Assembly: GCA_963575745.1 (NCBI GenBank)
Contig: CAUYUJ010007413.1
Span: 225,001 to 289,000 of the forward strand
Length of the DNA stretch: 64,000 bases
From: Prorocentrum cordatum
Taxonomy: Eukaryota; Sar; Dinophyceae; Prorocentrales; Prorocentraceae
Direction: 5' to 3'
Below are positions 44,691 to 54,355 of this stretch, piece by piece (position 1 is the first letter of the stretch; each line of letters begins with the position of its first letter). Both the position numbers and the translations under genes were made by a program. The notes beneath the pieces were generated by a model, which searched no databases, was not told where the DNA came from, and worked only from the letters and a program-made list of their open reading frames with translations.

Positions 44691-44974
44691 GATGACCGGG
44701 TGACCTCACGCGGGCCGCTGCCTGCGGCAGCAGCCTCTCACACGGGTAGCGTTGTCGTATAAGTCTTCTCACAGCGGCGTGCCGCCGCATTCCCTTGTCA
44801 CAGTCCCCATCAGGCTTCTCGCAGCAGCCTCGCGCAATTATGCTGAGGCCTTCCTGTGCTGGCTCATCCTTGGGTCCCCCAGTAGGCTCTTCCAATGCTC
44901 ATCCTGACCCTGGCCTGAAGTATCCACAACCGCTCTGGAGTCTTCCAGTTTCCTGGCCCGCACCATCTGATTGT

Positions 44975-44996
44975 ACGTAGTCTCGCTTGGCTCGAG
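44975..44996 (+). other. Relic spliced leader (one-base insertion)
   Basis: ACGTAGTCTCGCTTGGCTCGAG aligns to the leader at about 15 of 21 positions with one inserted base; CGTAG and TTGGCTC.AG are retained. It lies 49 nt before the ATG at 45046. Confidence 0.6.
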
Positions 44997-45045
44997 AAGT
45001 TGTTGGCGAGTTTGCTCTATCGAGGGCCTGCCGCCTTTCTTTCCG

Positions 45046-45701
45046 ATGGCCCCGAAGGTCTTGAATCTCCGCGGCAAGAGCGAAATCGCGGTATACCGCG
45101 CTCACGGCCATAAATCGATCTCCCCTCAGGCGTTGACGAAGAGGGTATCGGTTGGGAGCGGCGCCAACTTGGTTATCACGGCGGCCATGCTTCAATCGCT
45201 GGCCATAGCACTCATTACGGAGCTCAATGAGAAGCGTGTCTTCATATTGCCAGGAGTGGGTACTTTCTCAGTGAAGGGCTCGCCAGCACGGGACGGGTAC
45301 ATGATGAAAGTCGGCGGTGCGTGGAGGGGGCTGAAGCCTTCTTCCTCCTCCTCCTTCTCCTCCTCCTCCTCCCCCCCCCCACCTTCTAGTTCTAAGTCAG
45401 AAGTCCCTGAATCCCCTCCGCCCCTGATCCCCGACCGCGCCCCCGGGGGGCAAGGCCGCCCCGCGAGGGCGGGGAGGGCCGCGCCCTATTCACGTTCCAC
45501 CGTGGTCGAAGACAGGGCCCCACCCCCATGTTTCACCGTGGTCGAAGACAGGGCCCCACCCCTGCGCCCCCGCCTTTCAAGGGGGAAGCCTTCGTTCTCG
45601 AGGTCGAGGACAGGGCCACGGTGCGTGCGAGAGCGCGGCCGTGTTCGGACATGTATCCTTACTTATGTGCGCTTAAAAGGAGGGGGGTGGGGGGCCGATG
45701 G

Positions 45702-45742
<41 letters not shown>

Positions 45743-45783
45743 CGTGGGGGCGGCTCGATGGGAGCTCTAACATGCTGTGCTAG
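45046..45783 (+). CDS. HU/IHF-like DNA-binding (histone-like) protein
   Basis: Dinoflagellates package DNA largely without nucleosomes and use small basic proteins related to bacterial HU. This frame fits: MAPKVLNLRGKSE, then a helical ISPQALTKRV and LQSLAIALITELNEK (residues about 49-63), then VFILPGVGTFSVKGSPARDG (about 65-84), which matches the HU/IHF core (..V.LPGFGTF.V..R.AR.GRNP) with its Gly turn and Ala-Arg pair at the base of the DNA-binding arm. From about residue 99 (45340) the frame enters TCC repeats and later a GAC run and palindromic satellite that supplies the stop, so the natural C-terminus is probably lost or lies beyond an unrecognised intron. The start is the first ATG after the relic leader. 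Fold assignment is fairly secure; whether it is expressed is unknown. Confidence 0.7.
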
Positions 45784-47460
45784 AGCTCCCATCGAGTTCT
45801 AACATAGCATGTTGGAGTTCACAACCCTCACATCGAAATCTAACATAACACGTTAGAGCTCCCAAGGAGCTCTTACATAGCATGTTAGAGTGCCATGGGA
45901 GCTCTCACATACCATGATAGAGCTCCAAGGGATCTCTAACAACATCCCATGTTAGAGCCCAAGGCTAACATACCATGTTAGAACTCCCTGGGAGCTCTAA
46001 CATGCCATGCTAGGGCTCCCACGGAGCTCTCACATACCATGTTAGAGCTCCCAGGGAGCTCTAACATACTCGAACATGCGATGTTAGAGCTCTGTTGGAG
46101 CTCTAGCGTGCTATGTTAGAGCTCCCTGGGAGCTCTAACCTAGCATGTTAGAGCACGCTAGAGCTCCCACGGAGCTCTAACCTACCATGTTAGAGCTCCC
46201 AGGGAGCTCCGGCGGAGCTCTAACATGATATGTGAAAGCTCCGTTGGAGCTCGGTATGTTAGAGCTCCCAGGGAGCTCTAACATGGGAGCTCTAGCATAG
46301 CATGTTAGAGCTCCCTGGGAGCCGTATCATGCTATGTTAGAGCTCCCTGGTATCTCTAACCTACCCGCCGCCGCCGCCGCCTCAGAGCTCCAGCGGAGCT
46401 CTAACATGCGATGTTAGAGCTCCCAGGGAGCTCTAACATAATCCAACATGCCATGATCGGGCTCCAAGGGGTCTCTAACATACTATGTTAGAGCTCAAGG
46501 CTAACATGCCATGTTAGAACTCCCGGGGGTCTCTAACATGCCATGTTAGAGCTCCCACGGAGCTCTAACATACCATGTTAGAACTCCCAGGGAGCTCTAA
46601 TATACTCGAACATGCTATGTTAGAGCTCCGTTGGAGCTCTAACAAGCCATGTTAGAGCTCCCACGGAGCTCTAACATACCATGTTATAGCTCCCAGGGAG
46701 CTCCCACGGAGCTCTAACGTGCTATGTTAAAGTTCCGCTGGAGCTCGGTATTTTAGAGCTCCCAGGGAGCTCTAACATGGGAGCTCTAACATAGCATGTT
46801 AGAGCTACCTGGGAGCTCTAACATGCTATGTTAGAGCTCCCTGGTAGCTCTAACCTACCCGCCGCCGCCGCCGCCGCCGCCTCAGAGCTCCCACGGGGCC
46901 CTAACATACGATGTTAGAGCTCCCAGGGAGCTCCACCATAATCCAACATGCCACGATAGAGCTCCAAGGGATCTCTAACATCCTATGTTAGAGCTCAAGG
47001 CTAACATACCATGTTAGAACTCCCTGGGAGCTCTAACATGCCATGTTAGAGCTCCCACGGAGCTCTAACATACCATGTTAGAGTTCCCAGGGAGCTCTAA
47101 CATACTCGGATGGAGCTAATGTTAGAGCTCCCACGGAGCTCTAACATACCATGTTAGAGCTCCCAGGGAGCTCCCACTGAGCTCTAACATGCTATGTTAA
47201 AGCTCCGTTGGAGCTCGGTATTTTAGAGCTCCCAGGGAGCTCTAACATGGGAGCTCTAATATAGCATGTTAGAGCTCCCTGGGAGCTCTAACATGCTATG
47301 TTAGAGCTCCCTGGTAGCTCTAACCTACCCGCCGCCGCCGCCGCCGCCGCCTCAGAGCTCCCACGAAGCTCTAACATGCGATGTTAGAGCTCCCACGGAG
47401 CTCTAACATAATCTAACATACGATGTTAGAGCTCCATTGGAGCTCTAATATGCGATCGGA
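45756..47460. repeat. Palindromic GAGCTC satellite array with higher-order repeat
   Basis: About 1.7 kb of GAGCTCC(C/T)(A/T)GGGAGCTC and CTAACAT..ATGTTAG palindromes. A distinctive CTAACCTACCCGCCGCCGCC...CTCAGAGCTCC block recurs at about 46360, 46852 and 47326, so a higher-order unit of 470-490 bp is superimposed on the roughly 31-bp unit. Confidence 0.9.
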
Positions 47461-47595
47461 TTCTCTGTCCCTGGCTGTCGACTCCCGTCGGGAGGGCCGA
47501 GTGGTCGAGGGGCCTCCCGACGCAGGGCCCTCGCAGATGAGTCATCGTGCGGCGCCCCCCGACGGTCCGACGGTCTCCCCCGTGGCCGGTGGCCC

Positions 47596-48453
47596 ATGGC
47601 CCGTGACCCGTCGTCGTCGTCACCGTCGGCGTCGCTGCCTCAGCCTCAGCCGTCTGCAGTGCGAAGGTCCAGTGTTTCGGCTGTACTCCTCCTCAGCCTG
47701 AGCAGGCGACTCCCTCCCGCCTCGGACTCCGGCGTCGACGCGGCGTCGACGCTCGCCGCGATTGCCGCGATGGCAGCATCTGGGCCGTCGACGACGATTC
47801 ACATCCAGCTCCAGCTTCGCGTGACCATCAATGGAGATGGAGTCGTGGTGGGCGGTGTGACCATCAATGGAGATGGAGTCGTGGCGGGCGGCGGCGGCGA
47901 CGACCAGCACGCCCCGGGGGCCGCCGCCGTGTTCCAGCATGCGGTTCATGTGCCAGCTGCTGGTGGTGGTGGCGCTGCGGCCGCAGGCCCCGTGGGCGCC
48001 GCTGCAGCTCCGGGTGGCGCAGGGGCCGCACTCCCACTCCCACCCCCAGCACTTCCTGTCGCTGCCGCTGGGCAGCCTCCTCCTGTCGCTGTGCAGCCTG
48101 GGCAGCCTGGGCTGCCTCCACCGGCACCAGCGGGGCAAGCCTTGGAGGTGCCCGAGGGGTCTGAGGCCAACGACTTCGGCTGGCCAGCCACTGCGCCGTG
48201 GATCGCACCGCACTTCCGCCGGATCTTGCCCCTCGCGGCTGGCGCGCTCGGGTACCGCAGCAGCCGCGTGATGGCCCGCTATCGCAGCGTTGACATCTGC
48301 ACCGTATGCGGCGGCTTCTCTGAGCGTGTATGTTCCAGGAAGCTCTGCGCGCCCTGTTCAGGGATCCGCAGTGATCACTATGGCAGGCGCAACCTTCTTC
48401 ACATGCGCGTCGGCCACCACCCCAAAACTAACCGCGATTTTGCGGGCTGCTAG
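47596..48453 (+). CDS. Ala/Pro-rich protein with C-terminal Cys cluster
   Basis: A 285-residue frame. The first ATG in this frame is at 47596; an earlier ATG at 47538 is in another frame. The N-terminal two thirds is low complexity (Ser/Pro, then Ala/Gly/Pro) with a short duplicated VTINGDGVV unit. The last about 70 residues look folded: FGWPATAPWIAPHFRRILPL, then RYRSVDICTVCGGFSERVCS and RKLCAPCSGI, giving CxxC-x7-C-x4-CxxC spacing, and RNLLHMRVGHHPKTNRDF. This suggests a zinc-binding module at the C-terminus, of unknown role. It starts just after the palindromic satellite. No convincing relic leader is seen. The low-complexity part may include frame errors or an intron. Confidence 0.5.
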   Translation: MARDPSSSSPSASLPQPQPSAVRRSSVSAVLLLSLSRRLPPASDSGVDAASTLAAIAAMAASGPSTTIHIQLQLRVTINGDGVVVGGVTINGDGVVAGGGGDDQHAPGAAAVFQHAVHVPAAGGGGAAAAGPVGAAAAPGGAGAALPLPPPALPVAAAGQPPPVAVQPGQPGLPPPAPAGQALEVPEGSEANDFGWPATAPWIAPHFRRILPLAAGALGYRSSRVMARYRSVDICTVCGGFSERVCSRKLCAPCSGIRSDHYGRRNLLHMRVGHHPKTNRDFAGC

Positions 48454-49002
48454 CGTGGTGAGGGCCCGCCACGCGCCGCGCGTTGGAGTAAATGGGGGGA
48501 GGAGGGGTGGGGGGAGATGGGGGCGAGGCGATATGATCAGAGATTTTGACGACCGTGACGACGACCGTGACGACGACGACGACGCGACGACGACCCGACC
48601 CGACTCGCCCTTAATCCTTAGGCCTCATCCTGCATTCTGTGCCCTGCAGGACGCCGCCCCCGCGGCTGCTTCCCACGGTCCGTCGGCCCGATGCCGCGCG
48701 CGCGCTCCATGCGAGGCCGTGCGGGCTGCAGCATGCGCGCCGTCTCATCCCCCGCCCCGCAGCGCGCCCCCCCCCCCCCCCCCACTGGCACCACTGGACG
48801 TTTGCGCAAGTGTCGGGCTTATGCCGATCGGATCAACGCCCCCGTGGCTCCAGGGCCCCCCAGGGCTTCCCCCCCCCCGACTACATGAATTATCCGACGC
48901 TGTCCGCCGCGAGGGCGGGGGGGGAGGGGGGGCGCGCTGTAGCTGTTTTCTGTTCTAGCGGCTAGCGCAGTCAGTCGAAACCTTCGGCCTGGCAACGAAT
49001 CT
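48454..49002. other. Gene-free stretch
   Basis: GACGACCGTGAC repeats at 48545-48590, a C13-type run near 48770, and a CpG-rich piece. Open frames are GC artefacts. Confidence 0.5.
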
Positions 49003-49160
49003 CGAAAGAATAACATGATTTATAGGGTTCTGGATCTACTAGGACTCGAAAAATGAGTGCGTTGAAGATTGGGATTTCCTTTTGACGCCCTGAGGGGCGA
49101 GGAACTTCTGGCAGGGAATTTCTGGGATCTCCTCTTGAGGCCCTTAGGGTACTTAGAATG
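49003..49160 (+). repeat. Dispersed repeat after coding islands, copy 2
   Basis: Same order of blocks as 43990-44185 (TCGAAAGAATAACATG, GGGTTCTGGATCTACTAGG, GTGCGTTGAAGATTGGGAT, GACGCCCTGAGGGGCGAGGA). Confidence 0.65.
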
Positions 49161-49511
49161 TATTGGTGCCGTTGGGGTCTTGCAAAATCTCTGGGCCCAC
49201 CCATCAAGAGCTGGTAGGCCATCTGGGGAGAACTCGACAGGCTCTTGGCGCCCTCGCTCGCTGAAAATGCATTAATCTGCGCATTGCTTCGAGGGAATGG
49301 GCGACCTCCGACATCCGTGAGTTCGTCTAGCATTGGTTGCGGCTATTTTCGGTTTGCTTCCTATCCGCCCTCTGGACGTTCCATCGGCCACAACGGCCCC
49401 TCTTCTTCCATCATTGCCCAATTCCATTCCCACCGCGGCTCCAGCCCGACCTGCAACAGGCGCGCGGGGTGGAACGGCCAGCCCGCAGCTGAACCAGCCC
49501 GCCTGAGCGCG

Positions 49512-52148
49512 ATGAGCGGCTTCGCGGCGCAGCCGTTCAAGGACTTCTGGGCCGACGAGGTTGTCCCCCTCATCGAGACTGACTTCAAACGGCTTCTCAA
49601 GACCATTCCGAAGCGCGTCGCCGAGAGGGCCGCGCAGGCGAAGAGGGAGAAGCCAGACAAGTCGCAGGAGGACCAGTCGAAGAAGATCTCGAAGAAGGAC
49701 AGCAAGGAGAGAACTCCATTGCAGGAGAAGCGCGCCAGGATCATCGAAGAGTGTAACGAGAAGGGCGAGCGCAGGAATGCCTATCTGAACCTGGCGTATA
49801 CGGCGCCCATCGACAACAGTTTCCTGGACGAGAATGTCACGATGGGCAAGGTGGAGAACGTGGCTGCGGACATGTTCATGCGGAACGTGCCGACGGACGA
49901 CGCGGCTGAAACAGCGAACGACTCTCTTTGAGGGCGCTGGCGACGTCGAGTGCACCGCCCAGGGTAGCCCACAGCGGCGCATCGTGGAGACGCTAAGCCA
50001 GGTCAAGGGTGGCAGGCGTTGGAACATCCCGAAGCAGGTTGAGGAAGGGTTCGAGACCCCCATCATGATCACCAACGTGAACCAGACCGCTGTGCCCGAG
50101 ATCGGCAAGTTCAAGCGTTTGGGCAGTGACGTCGTGGTCAACGCTGTCTGGCTGGCCTGCTACTGGGCGAAAGAGGAAGGCAACAGGCAGGCCGTAGAAG
50201 CGGTGGAGGACTTGATTCTGGATTGGCCCTTCGATTTCGCGCTGATCCCGGGGCGCGCGGCCGAGGAGGTCGAGGAGAACAAGTCCAAGTGGTCTGTCAA
50301 CCAGAGATCCCGCAACGGGCGTCTGCGCGATTGATTTCCTCGGGGTCGAGAACCAGAACCTCATGCGAATCGTGGCACGTGCGGCGGACATCTTGAAGAG
50401 CGGCGGGCCAGGTGGCGGGAACCCCTCGGCAGAGAAGGCGCAGGCGTGGTTGGAGGGGGTCTTTTGCACTGCCCCAGCCTGAGGACCGTCAAGACGCACA
50501 TGGTCAACTGGCTCGCTCTCGAAAAGTGCCCGGGGGCATTGCTGCTTTTGGATGCCGCCGTGAACCGTTGGGGGCGAGACAATCTGCTGGACAGGCCCAC
50601 ACAGCTTGGGACGATCATCGCGAAGACGGACGCTACCTCGCTGGGGTGCGTCTTGGAAAGCCTGTACACGCGGATGTGGCGGAAGAGCGTGAAGGGCCCG
50701 TACAGCGCCTCCACCATCGGCCAGGCAGTGGGCGAGATCTTGCGGGCGAAGAAGTACGTGGCGAACTTTCTGAAACAGCACCCAGACTTGTTCAAAGGGA
50801 GCACTGGTTGCAACAGCACTGAAACAACAGGCGCACAGGATAACGCCGCCCAGAGAAAAGTCATGGTCATGGCGAGGCAATACCTCGACTCGCCGCTCAA
50901 GTTCTTCGAGAAGACTGAGGGGCCTGACAAGGACCCGACCTGGGTGCAGTCACTGCCGACCGAGGCGCTGCGCCTGGCGATGAAACGCTTCCTCGACATA
51001 GGCCAGGACTTCTACAAGCAGGAGGTCTCTGGCGCCCTCACCCAGCCGTACGCCGAGCGCTACAGCATGGACAAGTTCCACAGGAGCGTGCGAGCGAACA
51101 AGAGGTTCTTCGAGAAGTTCCCAGTCGCGTACGACCCCCTCGTGGGAAACCCCCAGGAACCGTCAGAGCAAAAGCCTGCAGACAGCGACACGGTCGTGTT
51201 GCAACAGCGGGCGGTGCTGGAACAGCGGAGGCGGCCCCAGAGGACAAGAAGAATATCGACGTCTCCCCGAGCGACGTGAATAACTTCAAGGCGCTGTGCG
51301 AACAGCAGTGCTGTAGCCAGCTGGATACGCGGGTCGTCATGATCACGGCGGAGGGCAGCGCCATGTATATCAACGCTTCGGTTACTAAGACGCGCCTATA
51401 CCAGAACCTCACAGAGAATGCATCAGTGACGGGCTTCTACGATGTCAAGAATGCGAAGTTGTGCTGCGTCTTCGAGGGGCAAGGCCTCGCGCGCCGTGAG
51501 CCCGCGCTGGGCGGGTTGGATTTCACACGCTACCTGAAGTCCCTGGAACCGCTGATGGTCGGTGGACGGGGCGTGCTGTGGGTGCCGACGGGCCGCGCGC
51601 AGCCGAACCTCCCGGAGATTCAGAAGATCCCCGCCGCAAACAAGTTCCGCACGGTCACATGCCACCCCGCCTACAACACGAAGCAGATGCAGCAGTACGG
51701 CCACTTCCAGAGGCAGCGAGGCCTGGCGAACTCGCGTTCGCACGAGGTCATGTTGCTCTGCTGCAAGGGGAGGAAGCCGAAGCAAATGGCCAAGATCTGG
51801 CAGTTCGTGGACGCGGGCAGCCCCCTCTTCAACGAAGTGATGAGGAACGTGCCTGTCCTGCCGCAGAAGAGCCACGCCCTCGTGCCCAAGCAGGTCCGGG
51901 AGACCAGCTTGGCCAGCAATGTCGGCCAGTGCGTCACCGAGGTGGAGGCCGAGGAGCGAGAGAAGCTGGGGTACTGCCGCCCTCTCCAGGAGGACGAGGG
52001 CGCTGATTGTGGCGCCGAAGCGCGCGACGAAGCTGCAACAGCCGTCCGCCCCGAGAAGGCCCTCGTGACTGCGGCCGTGAGGAAGCGGAAGCTCTACCGC
52101 CAGCTCACGGGAACGGAGGTGCCGCCCCAGAGGATCCCTGGATCCCGA
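49512..52148 (+). pseudogene. Large unrecognised protein, several frameshifts
   Basis: Starts MSGFAAQPFKDFWADEVV with a Lys-rich stretch (KREKPDKSQEDQSKKISKK). The frame moves near 49905-49931 to VETLSQVKGGRRWNIPKQ and NAVWLACYWAKEEGNRQAVE, near 50290-50330 to DFLGVENQNLMRIVARAAD, and near 50460-50490 to RTVKTHMVNWLALEKCPG and GPYSASTIGQAVGEILRAKK. It moves again near 51200 to PEDKKNIDVSPSDVNNFKAL and a long segment (YDVKNAKLCCVFEGQGLARR, GGRGVLWVPTGRAQPNLPEI). Coding composition is consistent throughout, so this is one gene of about 870 residues interrupted by four indels, without intron-like gaps. At 52145 it runs into an AT-rich element. No domain recognised. It may be a decayed retrocopy; sequencing indels cannot be ruled out. 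Confidence 0.6.
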
Positions 52149-52330
52149 AACGGGATCTGCTATGTAAAACATATGTTTTTATTATATCATCATCCATCGG
52201 GATCTGAAACATATGCATCAAAGAAAAAGGGATCTAACCTTAAACCACTAGCATATGTACACGCATACATTATACGTAGATTAGCTAGTTCCACCCGTAA
52301 TAGCCAAACCGAACCTCATTCCTAGGATAA
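52145..52330. other. AT-rich insert at the 3' end of the preceding gene
   Basis: Base composition drops sharply (AACATATGTTTTTATTATAT, GCATATGTACACGCATACAT) with GGGATCT repeated. It begins with a small palindrome (GGATCCCGAAACGGGATC). Probably a mobile element or its remnant that replaced the natural 3' end. Confidence 0.5.
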
Positions 52331-52385
52331 GGTGTGCGTCCATACGTGCTGCGCAGACGCTGGATTCCTTTTATCCTTGTTTGCT

Positions 52386-52490
52386 GGAGGTCTTTTCACA
52401 CGCCTACGTCTGAAGGTCTTTTCACACGCCTACGTCGGAGTTCTTACGCGCCTATAGGTCGGAATCCTTTCACGGGCCTGCGTCGGCCGT
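52386..52490. repeat. Minisatellite, unit about 25 bp
   Basis: Four units of GTCTTTTCACACGCCTACGT with growing divergence (TCCTTTCACGGGCCTGCGTC). Confidence 0.75.
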
Positions 52491-52533
52491 GGGATGTCGA
52501 TCAGGTTTGCCACCTCAGCCCATCCCGTCCTGC

Positions 52534-52554
52534 TCGCAGCCGTTTTGGCTCGGG
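52534..52554 (+). other. Relic spliced leader
   Basis: Ungapped 16 of 21 match; the run TTTTGGCTC is identical and AGCC precedes it. It is 59 nt upstream of the ATG at 52614. Confidence 0.65.
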
Positions 52555-52613
52555 CTCTTGAGAGCTCGTTTTTGTTTACGACGTTTCTCCTATCACCGCC
52601 GATTTCTGCGGCG

Positions 52614-53794
52614 ATGGCCCCGCCTCGCGGACCAGACCAGAGGCGCCGCCTCACGGGCAAGACGTCCAGCCCGTTGCGCCCATCGGCGCCCCCGACGCCC
52701 GAGCCCGACGACCCCCTAGCCAGCTGCTTCTTCGACTCGGATGACCCTCGTTCCTCGCGGTACGTGGGCAGGCAGCCTGAATTCACGCTCCGCGAAGGCG
52801 CGGGCGACGACGGCACGCAGTGGGACTCGGCCCCCGAACCGACGGAGCAGGCCAAGGCATCGACCGAGGAGCAGGACACAGCGAGGGCCATCCAGGCGTC
52901 TCTCGAGGAGGCCGAGCGCACGGGGAGGTACGCCGACTCCCCTCCTGACCCCACTGCCGCCCACTCCTGGGATCGCGGCGGCGATCAGACGATCGAGATC
53001 CCCGACAGCCCCGATCATGCATCGGCGGGGGCTGGCGCGGCAGGGGCCACCTCAGCAGGCTCGGGGTCTGGCGCAGCACAGGCCACCTCAGCAGGCTCGG
53101 CGGGCGGCGCAGCAAGTTCGGACTGTGCTGCTTGGCGCGTGAGCTCCGACTCGTGCCCCTGCGAGCCCGCCCCCGAGCTCGACTCCAAGACGCCCCCCCC
53201 CGCAGCCGGCGCCAGTTATGAGGACAGCGGGCAGCCGTCGACCATGCCGCCCGACCGCATGCCCAGCCCGCGTGCCTCGCCATTCAGGCCGTCCGCCGAG
53301 GGTTTCTTGCTCTTGCCGCCTGGCGTGCCTCCGCAGGCGGCCTCGCAGCCCCCCAACCCCAGGCCCGCTGCCTCTCCAGCCGCAGGGCCGATGGCAGCGA
53401 ACTCCCAGTCAGCCGTCGACGAGGACGGGTTTGGAAAAGTGCGGCGGGGGAATCGATGCGTTGTTTTGGTGTTTTGTAGTTGCCATGTTTTGTGGAGTCA
53501 GATTTGTATAGCATGCTCGGCAGTGCCTGGTCTGAGTCTGGGGGCAGTCGCGCCTGGTCGTGCCTGGTTTTGCCTGGTCCAAGTCCTGCCTGGCGGTCCG
53601 AGTCAAAGACTTACCTGGTCCAGATTGGTCTTACTTGTTCACCCTCTGCTCCTGCGCGAGCCCCTCGCCCTCCTCGCCCGATCGCCCAGGACCCCGAGAC
53701 GCCCCAGAAGCATCGGCGCCAGGTGGCGTCCCAGGCGGAGGATCTGTTCAAGGAGCTCAAGGAGCGAGCCCGCGCGGCTGCTTCCTTGTTGAGC
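52614..53794 (+). CDS. UIM-containing protein, exons 1 and 2
   Basis: Exon 1 (52614-53438, 275 codons) starts MAPPRGPDQRRRLTGK. It contains EEQDTARAIQASLEEAER (about residues 84-101), a good ubiquitin-interacting motif (acidic cap, then Ala-hydrophobic-x-x-Ser-hydrophobic). Next comes DQTIEIPDSPD, which resembles a SUMO-interacting motif (hydrophobic core next to acid), then a Ser/Ala/Pro-rich linker ending SAVDEDGFGK. A GTGCGG donor and CGCCCAG acceptor define intron 1 (53439-53689, phase 0). Exon 2 (53690-53794) reads DPETPQKHRRQVASQAEDLF, a charged helix. The next donor is GTGTCT. Inferred role: ubiquitin/SUMO-linked nuclear protein. Longer upstream frames read through the relic leader, so the ATG at 52614 is preferred. 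Confidence 0.6.
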
Positions 53795-53932
53795 GTGTCT
53801 TTCTCCTTTCTCTTTTTCGTCGACTCTCTCACTCTCTCGTTCTCTCCCCCCCCCCCCCTCGCCCCCTCGCCCCTTCCGCTCCCCTCGCTCTCTCATTCGC
53901 TCGCGCCCTCGATGTCCATGCGCATTCTCTTT

Positions 53933-53969
<37 letters not shown>

Positions 53970-54012
53970 AGATATCTCTCTCTATCCCTCCCTCTCCCGC
54001 ACCCCATCCCCC

Positions 54013-54056
<44 letters not shown>

Positions 54057-54355
54057 CCTCTCTCTCTTTCTCTCGTTGTTTTTCTCTCTCTCTCTCTCTC
54101 TCTGTCTCTCGTTATCCCTCTCTCCTTATCTTTTTCTCTCCGCCCCCCTCGCTCAGGCTCTCGCCCTCGCTCTCTCGTTTTTGTTTGTTTGTTTTGTTTG
54201 TTAGTTTCTTTCTTTCTCTCTCTCTCTCGCTCTCTCGTTATCTCTCTATCCAGGTGTCTCTCTCTTCCTCTCTCTGTCTCTCTCTCTCACTCTCACTCTT
54301 GCTGTCTCCCCACCCTCCCCCCCTGTCGTTTTTTATGTGTGATGTCTTCCTCTAG
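53795..54355. repeat. CT-rich polypyrimidine array, probable intron sequence
   Basis: TCTCTC microsatellite and related pyrimidine-rich sequence of about 500 bp on the + strand, beginning at a GTGTCT donor after exon 2. The long Ser/Leu/Pro frames here are artefacts. Confidence 0.75.

Noticed and set aside
45756-47460. Regularly spaced repeats that might suggest a CRISPR array
   Set aside because: There are no unique spacers; the units are contiguous palindromes in a eukaryotic context.
47575-47596. CCGTGGCCGGTGGCCCATGG just before the 47596 start
   Set aside because: Leader match needs a 2-base gap and consists mostly of GC-rich bases common here.
49335-49352. CGGCTATTTTCGGTT before the 49512 gene
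   Set aside because: Only about 11 of 16 positions fit the leader, and the distance to the ATG is over 150 nt; not convincing.
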